Source of the DNA: Bifidobacterium breve
GTDB taxonomy: Bacteria; Actinomycetota; Acidimicrobiia; Acidimicrobiales; Ilumatobacteraceae
NCBI GenBank assembly: GCA_943325435.2
Contig: CALPPK020000134.1
Span: 1-5,094, forward strand
Direction: 5' to 3'
DNA: 5,094 nucleotides
The notes under the pieces: generated by a model
The model's input: only the letters and a program-made list of their open reading frames with translations
What the model was told of the DNA's origin: nothing
Database searches by the model: none
Made by a program: the position numbers and the translations under genes
Shown here: positions 1 to 5,094 of the stretch, piece after piece
How positions within the stretch are numbered: the first letter of the stretch is position 1
Layout: each line of letters starts with the position of its first letter

Positions 1-788
1 TATTGATTGTTGGAGATGCCTTTGCCAGACCATTGCTCGACGGCTTGGCAGAGTCAAAACGAGACTTGTCTTCGCTACTTTCCATTTTGTCTGGCGGTGC
101 GCCATTGTCGGCTCACCTTAAGGTTGAGTTTCACAAGTATCTTCCATCAGTCATTTTGGTTGATGGGCTCGGATCATCGGAAGCTGGTGGTCAATTGTCG
201 CAAGTAGCAAGCGGAGACAGTTCGACTACCGGGAGTTTTCCATTGGCGCCGCAGAATCACATTCTTTCCGAAGATCTCACCAGTGAATTGCAAGCAGGCC
301 ATGAAGGTCTCGGATGGCTCGCAAAGAGTGGACGCCTTGCTCTCGGTTACTTGAATGATGAAGCGAAGACCAAGAAGACCTACCCCATCGTTGCTGGAAC
401 TCGTTATGTGGTCCCAGGCGACAGAGCGCGTTTGACAGCCGACATGATGATCGAAGTACACGGACGTGATTCGGTCACCATTAACTCTGGCGGTGAAAAG
501 ATTTTTGCTGAAGAAGTAGAGGCAGCCGTCAAAGCGCATCCCGACGTGTATGACTGCGTAGTTACAGGACGCCCTAGCGAAAGATGGGGAAACGAAGTAG
601 TTGCTGTTGTTCGACTGAAAGCCGGAGCAACGACTACAGAGGCATCATTGCTCGAAGTCGCTCAGAACTACATTGCTCGATTCAAGCTGCCTAAACAGTT
701 CGTATTCGTAGAAACAATCATTAGGTCGCCAGCAGGCAAAGCCGACTACCGATGGGCCAAACAGATCGCTATTGAAGACGCAAACTAG
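1..788 (+). CDS. Acyl-CoA synthetase (AMP-forming, FadD-like), C-terminal part, cut by the left edge
   Basis: This enzyme activates a carboxylic acid to its acyl-CoA through an acyl-adenylate, using ATP and CoA; it is probably cytoplasmic. The reading frame is open from base 3 and the TTG there is an internal Leu codon, so the start lies outside the window. Counting that Leu as residue 1, 261 residues are visible. They include a small-residue turn (SGGAPLS, 30-36), the A5-type motif DGLGSSEAGG (54-63), the ribose-binding Asp in VPGDRARL (D140), the hinge and A8 motif GRDSVTINSGGEKI (154-167), and the A10 region SPAGKADYR with the likely catalytic Lys at 246. Relatives are about 540 residues, so the N-terminal half with the P-loop is missing only because of the window edge. 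The SINSGGEK-like A8 and VGDAFARP motifs resemble mycobacterial FadD enzymes. The chain-length or steroid specificity cannot be read. The stop codon overlaps the convergent dehydrogenase gene. The family is secure, the substrate unknown. Confidence 0.93.
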   Translation, partial: LIVGDAFARPLLDGLAESKRDLSSLLSILSGGAPLSAHLKVEFHKYLPSVILVDGLGSSEAGGQLSQVASGDSSTTGSFPLAPQNHILSEDLTSELQAGHEGLGWLAKSGRLALGYLNDEAKTKKTYPIVAGTRYVVPGDRARLTADMMIEVHGRDSVTINSGGEKIFAEEVEAAVKAHPDVYDCVVTGRPSERWGNEVVAVVRLKAGATTTEASLLEVAQNYIARFKLPKQFVFVETIIRSPAGKADYRWAKQIAIEDAN

Positions 789-2023
789 AGCGGCAAGTTA
801 CCTGTCGCACCACGGGTGCTGCCTGTATCTGTGAACGACTTAATTGTGATTTCAGCAATACGCATTTGATGAATCTCATCTGCACCGTCAGCAAATCTGG
901 CCCAACGTGCGTTCTGCATCATTCCAGCAAGCGGAGTATCAGTTGAATAACCGAGAGCACCGTGAACTTGGATAGCACGGTCGATGATTCGGTTCAAACT
1001 ATTAGCCACAAAATGCTTTGACATTGAAACTTCCTGACGGAAGTCCTCACCTGCATCGATCTTTGAAGCCGCATGAAGAATCATCAACTTGCACTGGTAG
1101 ATCTCCATTGCCGAGTCTGCGATGAGCCATTGAATTCCTTGCTTCTCTGCAAGAAGAGACCCATGTGAGTATCGCTCAAGCGAACGCGCGACCATCATGT
1201 CAAGCGCCGTTTCAGCTTGTGCCACCCATCGCATGCAGTGTGCCAATCGCGCAGGCCCGAGACGGTACTGACCAAGACGATGACCATTTCCTCGGCCACC
1301 AAGAATCTGAGAGTCATGAACGCGAAGATCTTCGATGACAATCTCTGAATGTCCGGTTGCACCGTGCATGGTTTCAATTTCGCGGACATCATTCCATCCC
1401 TTCGTCGGAAGGTCGATAATGAAAGCGGTATTTGCTCCACGAGACCCGGGCGGAACATCCATCTCAGTGCGAGCAACGAGAATTGCAAACTTTGCACGAC
1501 GAGCGCCAGAGATAAACCACTTATGACCATTGATGATCCATTCGTCGCCATCCTTGATTGCGTTCGTGCGAATCAATGTTGGGTCTGAACCAGCAACTTC
1601 AGGTTCGGTCATTGCGAAACACGAGGACGACACACCATTAAGCAACGGCTTCAGGTACTTGTCTTTTTGTTCATCTGTTGCCCAATGAAGCAAAGTGTGC
1701 ATGTTGCCTTCGTCCGGAGCCGAACAGTTGAAAACCCATGGCCCAACTCGTGTCTTTGCAGCTTCTGCTTGCACCATTGCCAGAGCAACGTGACCAAGCC
1801 CCATGCCGCCCCACTCTTTTGGCATATGAGGGAGCCACAGACCGACTTCGACAGCCTTCTTACGAAGACCGATCAATTCACGCACATATTCACTGTGCTT
1901 TTCAGGCGCCATGTCATCGCGGTGCCCAAACGGCTCCATTGCCGGCTTAATGACATTGTCAACAAAGTCGCGAACGCGGTTGCGAATCTCTTCATGCTCG
2001 GGGGCAAGGGTGAAATCAATCAT
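785..2023 (-). CDS. Acyl-CoA dehydrogenase, ACAD10/11-like
   Basis: This 412-residue FAD flavoprotein should catalyse alpha,beta-dehydrogenation of an acyl-CoA, passing electrons to an electron-transfer flavoprotein. The N-terminal helical domain covers about residues 1-130. The middle beta domain carries CFAMTEPEVAGSD (135-147) and WIINGHKWFISGA (162-174), both flavin- and substrate-contact motifs. The C-terminal helical domain ends with IQVHGALGYSTDTPL (351-365) and RFADGADEIHQ (376-386). The APDEGNM (102-108) and MTEPEVAGSD wording fits the ACAD10/11 branch better than short- or medium-chain enzymes. Asp379 sits where MCAD-type enzymes have the catalytic Glu of YEGT. I chose the ATG at 2021-2023 because GGGAGG lies 7 bases upstream and MIDFTLAPEHEEI is a typical N-terminus. 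A longer frame from a TTG at 2137 would overlap the divergent menG start. Its neighbour is the convergent acyl-CoA synthetase, which suggests a shared lipid-catabolic role (inference). The substrate is unknown. Confidence 0.94.
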   Translation of the reverse strand: MIDFTLAPEHEEIRNRVRDFVDNVIKPAMEPFGHRDDMAPEKHSEYVRELIGLRKKAVEVGLWLPHMPKEWGGMGLGHVALAMVQAEAAKTRVGPWVFNCSAPDEGNMHTLLHWATDEQKDKYLKPLLNGVSSSCFAMTEPEVAGSDPTLIRTNAIKDGDEWIINGHKWFISGARRAKFAILVARTEMDVPPGSRGANTAFIIDLPTKGWNDVREIETMHGATGHSEIVIEDLRVHDSQILGGRGNGHRLGQYRLGPARLAHCMRWVAQAETALDMMVARSLERYSHGSLLAEKQGIQWLIADSAMEIYQCKLMILHAASKIDAGEDFRQEVSMSKHFVANSLNRIIDRAIQVHGALGYSTDTPLAGMMQNARWARFADGADEIHQMRIAEITIKSFTDTGSTRGATGNLPL

Positions 2024-2030
2024 GAGGGGT

Positions 2031-2036
2031 CCTCCC
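2031..2036 (-). promoter_or_regulatory. Shine-Dalgarno site of the acyl-CoA dehydrogenase
   Basis: Read on the minus strand this is GGGAGG, followed by a 7-base spacer (ACCCCTC) and the ATG at 2023-2021. It is a near-ideal ribosome binding site. It decides the start of the dehydrogenase in favour of this ATG over the 38-residue-longer TTG alternative, which has no comparable support. Confidence 0.8.
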
Positions 2037-2093
2037 AGTGGACTCAGTGATAGTCCATTCTGCTGTGCCGTGACCAAAAACGGCGAGTCGTAC

Positions 2094-2122
2094 TTGGGTG
2101 ACGTCCCTGCCACCCATAGCCT
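2094..2122 (+). promoter_or_regulatory. Possible leaderless promoter of menG-menF
   Basis: TTGGGT (2094-2099) and TAGCCT (2117-2122) are separated by 17 bases and look like a weak -35 and a TANNNT-type -10. A transcript would begin about 7 bases after the -10, that is, at or next to the GTG start codon at 2129. This would explain why no Shine-Dalgarno precedes that GTG. Leaderless mRNAs are common in actinobacteria. The match is short and made by eye, so it is tentative. Confidence 0.33.
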
Positions 2123-2128
2123 TACCGT

Positions 2129-2857
2129 GTGAGCCAATCAGACCCTCAGACACCATCCTCATGGGATACATCCTCTTTGCCACAAGGTGAAGATAAATCG
2201 CAGATGGTTCGCAAAATGTTCGACGCCATTGCACCGCGCTATGACCTAGTCAATCGCATCATGACCTTTCGTTTAGACACACGGTGGCGTCGCCGAGCAG
2301 TCAGAGATTTGGCACTACCTGCGAACTCCACAGTCCTTGATTTAGCCGCAGGAACCGGAGACCTATGTATCGACTTGCGTCGCGCACAACTTCGCCCGAT
2401 TGCAATAGATCTTTCATTTGGAATGTTGTCAAACGACCGCAGCAATGCGCCGCGTACTCAGGCCGACATCTTGCGCCTACCAGTCCCTTCGCACTCCGTA
2501 GACGGAATCATTTGTGGTTTTGCATTGCGCAACTTGGTTGATCTTGATGTCTTCTTTACCGAGTGTGCTCGAGTCATTCGTCCAGGCGGCCGAATTGCCC
2601 TTCTCGATGTTGGAGTGCCCCATAATCCACTAGTTCGGTTCGGCAACAACATCTACTTCGGCAAAATTGTGCCGCGCATCGGGGCATTGCTCAGCGATGC
2701 CGCTGCTTATCGTTATTTGCCACGAAGCATTGCGTACCTGCCAGACAGATCGATTCTGGTAGCTCAACTTCAACGAGCCGGCTTTGCAGACGCGGTGCAC
2801 ACACAATTGTCTGGTGGCCTTACCCAATTGATGGTTGGCACCCGTAACGCCTCATGA
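2129..2857 (+). CDS. menG: Demethylmenaquinone methyltransferase (MenG/UbiE family)
   Basis: This 242-residue SAM-dependent C-methyltransferase should carry out the last menaquinone step, methylating the demethylmenaquinone ring at the membrane face. It shows MFDAIAPRYDLVNRIM (30-45), which corresponds to UbiE signature 1, and SAM motif I VLDLAAGTGDL (69-79). It also has the acidic residue after strand 2 (IAIDLS, D94), GFALRNLVD (130-138), and RVIRPGGR (148-155), which matches UbiE signature 2. The length fits the family. Signature 1 is altered: the usual S-x-G-x-H stretch before W-R reads TFRLDTRW. The GTG start is chosen because family members have roughly 15-25 residues before MFD. The ATG at residue 26 would leave only four residues before MFD. 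No Shine-Dalgarno precedes the GTG. UbiE could also methylate a ubiquinone precursor, but the men genes beside it argue for menaquinone. It overlaps menF by ATGA, so the two are probably co-transcribed and translationally coupled. Confidence 0.9.
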   Translation: MSQSDPQTPSSWDTSSLPQGEDKSQMVRKMFDAIAPRYDLVNRIMTFRLDTRWRRRAVRDLALPANSTVLDLAAGTGDLCIDLRRAQLRPIAIDLSFGMLSNDRSNAPRTQADILRLPVPSHSVDGIICGFALRNLVDLDVFFTECARVIRPGGRIALLDVGVPHNPLVRFGNNIYFGKIVPRIGALLSDAAAYRYLPRSIAYLPDRSILVAQLQRAGFADAVHTQLSGGLTQLMVGTRNAS

Positions 2858-4077
2858 TTTTTAGAACTGCGACACTCACCGAACAATTTGATTTAAACAC
2901 AGTGTGTCGCGGCGATGGCTTTCTTTTCGTACGCGATGGCGTCGGTGTTGCTGGCCGAGAGGCCATTCAGAATGTCTCCGAAAAAGAGGCACTGACTTTC
3001 CTTAGTTCACTTACGCCAAGCCGCCTTTCTGATTCCACCCTGTCAAATAGTGGTCCAGTTCTCTTTGCATTGGTTCCCTTCTCCCCTTCAGCACCTGCAG
3101 AGTTCATTTTGCCTCGAATAGTTTTTCGAAAGTCTGACGGGCATGACCCAATAGTGACTCTTATTGGTGAATCAGAAGACGACCTCACAGATGAGAAGTT
3201 TCACCGGGCAATAACTGCAGCAATCACTTGCCCGCCCCCACGCCCGAACAGCAATTCCTATCGCGTTGCACCCAGAACAGCAGTTGGCCATTATCTCGAT
3301 GCCGTAGTACAGGCGCGAGATGCAGTGCGTGCCGGATCACTGCAGAAAGCGGTTATTGCGCGCGACATCGAGGTGCATGCCGATGATCCAATAGATGTTC
3401 ATGCCATCCTGCTTCGTCTTCGTGCGTCTTTTGGCTCTAGCTATCGCTATTGCGTTAACAACATCATCGGAGCGTCTCCGGAACTATTGGTATCCGTAGA
3501 CGGTTCTACGGTCCGAAGCCATCCGCTTGCAGGGACAGCCCCTCGCACCGGAGACCAATCGACAGACACACGCCTTGCAGAAGAATTATTGGCCAGCACC
3601 AAGAACCAGATTGAACACAGAATCGTTATTGACATGGTGCATGACACGTTGTTGCCATTCTGTTCATATCTCGATTGGGAGGCTGATCCATCAATTGTCA
3701 CGGTGGCGAATGTTCAGCATCTCGGAACCGCAATTGAAGGCGCACTGACAGATCCACCATCTCATGTATTTCCACTAGTGCGAGCTTTGTGCCCCACCCC
3801 AGCACTGGGCGGACATCCGTCTGCAAAGGCTTTGTCGTTTATTGAAAAGACAGAAGGACTCGATCGTGGGTATTACGGAGGCGCTGTCGGCTACATGGAC
3901 GCAAGCGGTGACGGAGTGTTTGCAGTAACTATTCGATGCGCTGAAATGTCACCCGATATGCGCACTGCTCGATTATTCGCTGGCGGTGGGATAGTTGCAG
4001 ATAGCGATCCGTACGCGGAGTTAGCTGAGACACAGGCCAAGTTTCAGGCCATGCTTTCAGCAATTATCAGGCCGTAG
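2854..4077 (+). CDS. menF: Isochorismate synthase (MenF/EntC family)
   Basis: This 407-residue Mg-dependent enzyme converts chorismate to isochorismate, the entry step of menaquinone synthesis. The N-terminal ~140 residues are poorly conserved; the chorismate-utilising domain runs from about 142 to 404. Visible signatures are LQKAVIAR, with the presumed water-activating base Lys165, and GASPELL, with the presumed general acid Glu210, 45 residues later, much like the Lys/Glu pair of E. coli MenF and EntC. Others are HPLAGTAPR (223-231), IEHRIVIDMV (253-262), CPTPALGGHP (313-322), EGLDRGYYGGAVGY (334-347) and AGGGIVADSDP (376-386), followed by Glu389, Glu392 and Lys396 for metal and carboxylate binding. 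The Lys at 165 argues against anthranilate or aminodeoxychorismate synthase. A siderophore or salicylate role is possible for this family, but menG and menD alongside point to menaquinone. The start ATG overlaps the menG stop codon, with no clear Shine-Dalgarno, which suits coupled translation. The 3' end overlaps convergent menD by 11 bp. Confidence 0.92.
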   Translation: MIFRTATLTEQFDLNTVCRGDGFLFVRDGVGVAGREAIQNVSEKEALTFLSSLTPSRLSDSTLSNSGPVLFALVPFSPSAPAEFILPRIVFRKSDGHDPIVTLIGESEDDLTDEKFHRAITAAITCPPPRPNSNSYRVAPRTAVGHYLDAVVQARDAVRAGSLQKAVIARDIEVHADDPIDVHAILLRLRASFGSSYRYCVNNIIGASPELLVSVDGSTVRSHPLAGTAPRTGDQSTDTRLAEELLASTKNQIEHRIVIDMVHDTLLPFCSYLDWEADPSIVTVANVQHLGTAIEGALTDPPSHVFPLVRALCPTPALGGHPSAKALSFIEKTEGLDRGYYGGAVGYMDASGDGVFAVTIRCAEMSPDMRTARLFAGGGIVADSDPYAELAETQAKFQAMLSAIIRP

Positions 4078-5094
4078 CTTCCACTGCGGCTACAACCGCT
4101 GACTGCAATGCCTCGTGTTGAGCAACATTCGTAAAGCGGTCACACGGAACTTCGATAAGTCGTGTTCCTGCACGTTGCAATGTCGATGCAAGATCCTTCA
4201 TTGTGGTCACACGTTCGAAAGCGATTCCATGAGTAGATGCCAAATGTTCGAATGAAGCTCCGTGTGGAGTTCCATACAAAAGTTCAAAGTCAGAGTTACT
4301 GACTATCTGAGCTTGGGGAAGAAACGAAAAGATACTTCCTCCGTCGTTATTGGTGACCACGATTGTGAGATCAACATCACGACGGTTAAGAGCCCACAAA
4401 CCGTTCGAATCATGAAGACACGCAATGTCTCCTATGAGAAGTGTTACTCGGGCTTTTGTAGCCAAACCAACACCTACTGCAGTGCTCACGACTCCGTCGA
4501 TGCCGTTAGTGCCGCGGTTTGAATGCACAGTGACGCCAGACGTTGCAGTGCCGAACCATTCAACATCGCGAATAGGCATAGATGAAGAGACGACCAGATG
4601 CGATCCAACAGTCATCGCCGATGTGACTGTTCTGGCAACCGACGGCTCGCTGAAGTTCTCAGACGTCCACACCGATATGGCATCTTGAGCTGCAACTTCG
4701 GCGTGTGACCAACTAGCAAGCCATGACTTATCGCAAGAAGCTGAACCGGATGCGAGAGTTCGACAAGCGGTGTCCACGTCGCCAATGATTGTGTACAGAA
4801 CCTTGTGATCAGGATCAATCACCATGCTTGAAGAACGAACCTGAATAACAGGACAATCTGTTTTCGTGATCCACTGAGCCAGAACCTTTGACGCTGGGGG
4901 TGCACCTACTCGCAACACCACCTCCGGGACATGAGAAGAAGCAAACTTTTCAGAACGAAGAATTGCATCGAACCCAATAATCACGGCACTGTTTCTTTCA
5001 CGCACTCCACTCACTGCATCTGCAAAAATTGGCCAACCGAGAGACTCCGCCAATGACAACACTTCGCGACTCGCACCCCTACCGGCAACGATGA
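4067..5094 (-). CDS. menD: MenD, SEPHCHC synthase, C-terminal part, cut by the right edge
   Basis: MenD is a thiamine-diphosphate enzyme that decarboxylates 2-oxoglutarate and adds the unit to isochorismate, giving SEPHCHC. The frame stays open to the window edge: codons upstream of the GTG at 5062-5060 read IVAGRGASRE, typical MenD middle-domain sequence, so that GTG is an internal Val and the start lies beyond 5094. Counting from it, 331 residues are visible. They include VGAPPASK (52-59), SSSMPIRDVEWFG (159-171), HSNRGTNGIDG (180-190), and the ThDP/Mg segment GDIACLHDSNG (211-221) with NNDGGSIFSFLPQ (238-250). Ser161, Arg165, Arg183 and Ile188 have the same spacing as E. coli MenD Ser391, Arg395, Arg413 and Ile418, which line the isochorismate site, so the visible active site looks intact. 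The full protein is normally about 550 residues. It converges on menF, whose product is its substrate, so its promoter is separate and outside the window. Confidence 0.94.
   Translation of the reverse strand, partial: IVAGRGASREVLSLAESLGWPIFADAVSGVRERNSAVIIGFDAILRSEKFASSHVPEVVLRVGAPPASKVLAQWITKTDCPVIQVRSSSMVIDPDHKVLYTIIGDVDTACRTLASGSASCDKSWLASWSHAEVAAQDAISVWTSENFSEPSVARTVTSAMTVGSHLVVSSSMPIRDVEWFGTATSGVTVHSNRGTNGIDGVVSTAVGVGLATKARVTLLIGDIACLHDSNGLWALNRRDVDLTIVVTNNDGGSIFSFLPQAQIVSNSDFELLYGTPHGASFEHLASTHGIAFERVTTMKDLASTLQRAGTRLIEVPCDRFTNVAQHEALQSAVVAAVEATA

Larger units (their letters stand above)
2024..2128. other. Divergent intergenic region, dehydrogenase / menG
   Basis: This 105-bp gap is the only non-coding stretch of any length in the window, and it must hold the promoter for at least one of the two divergent genes. 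Besides the Shine-Dalgarno and the tentative menG promoter, the minus strand shows TATCAC at 2053-2048, a weak -10-like hexamer without a convincing -35. No operator palindrome or riboswitch-like structure was recognised. Confidence 0.6.

Noticed and set aside
174..539. Minus-strand open frame of 121 codons opposite the acyl-CoA synthetase
   Set aside because: The plus-strand frame over the same bases carries clear adenylation-domain motifs. The antisense product has no recognisable domain and is a shadow.
790..808. Small hairpin just after the synthetase stop (GCGGCA / TGTCGC stem with one G-U pair, 7-base loop) as a terminator
   Set aside because: The stem is only 6 bp and no T-run follows on the plus strand. 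It also lies in the dehydrogenase coding sequence, so chance is the simpler explanation.
1667..2050. Plus-strand open frame of 127 codons opposite the dehydrogenase
   Set aside because: Its residue pattern is Cys/His-rich noise with no family features, and the opposite strand is a well-conserved acyl-CoA dehydrogenase.
2024..2137. 38-residue N-terminal extension of the acyl-CoA dehydrogenase from a TTG codon at 2137-2135
   Set aside because: It starts at a rare TTG, overlaps the divergent menG start, and has no family resemblance, while the ATG at 2023 has GGGAGG 7 bases upstream and a typical family N-terminus.
4074..4098. Short inverted repeats (GTAGC/GCTAC and GCGG/CCGC) near the menF-menD junction as a bidirectional terminator
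   Set aside because: The stems are 4-5 bp, mutually exclusive and lack T-runs; they fall inside menD codons.
4262..4688. Two plus-strand open frames of 86-87 codons opposite menD
   Set aside because: They overlap the conserved ThDP-binding and substrate-site motifs of MenD on the other strand and look like no known protein.
1..5094. Search for a new system: mobile elements, CRISPR-like repeats, defence genes, retron-like or riboswitch structures
   Set aside because: Nearly every base is taken by five well-recognised metabolic genes. No direct-repeat array, transposase, integrase, tRNA-like fold or unexplained conserved block was seen.

Overview
The window reads as ordinary primary-metabolism DNA from a bacterium that makes menaquinone and activates and oxidises fatty-acid-like substrates. 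The best guess is an uncultured actinobacterium, perhaps of the Acidimicrobiia. The reasons are the FadD-type acyl-CoA synthetase beside an ACAD10/11-type acyl-CoA dehydrogenase, the use of menaquinone rather than ubiquinone genes, G+C of roughly one half by eye, and dense packing with overlapping gene ends. No rRNA or marker protein is present, so this placement is an inference.

Layout, left to right: (1) 1-788, plus strand: the C-terminal half of an AMP-forming acyl-CoA synthetase whose N-terminal part lies off the left edge. (2) 785-2023, minus strand: a complete acyl-CoA dehydrogenase that meets the synthetase tail to tail and shares 4 bases with it. (3) 2024-2128: the only real intergenic gap, a 105-bp divergent region. 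It holds a strong Shine-Dalgarno for the dehydrogenase and a possible leaderless promoter for the next gene. (4) 2129-2857, plus strand: demethylmenaquinone methyltransferase (menG/ubiE). (5) 2854-4077, plus strand: isochorismate synthase (menF), coupled to menG by an ATGA overlap. (6) 4067-5094, minus strand: the C-terminal part of menD (SEPHCHC synthase), which converges on menF with an 11-bp overlap and runs off the right edge.

Three genes belong to one pathway. MenF converts chorismate to isochorismate, MenD joins isochorismate to a 2-oxoglutarate-derived unit to make SEPHCHC, and MenG performs the last C-methylation that gives menaquinone. The two lipid genes would activate an acid to its CoA thioester and introduce the first double bond. 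Their true substrate cannot be read from the sequence.

I found no tRNA, rRNA, CRISPR array, insertion sequence, phage gene, defence system or long repeat, and nothing that suggests a new biological system. The points worth a second look are modest: convergent menF/menD, two tail-to-tail gene overlaps, an Asp in place of the usual catalytic Glu in the dehydrogenase, and a likely leaderless start for menG.
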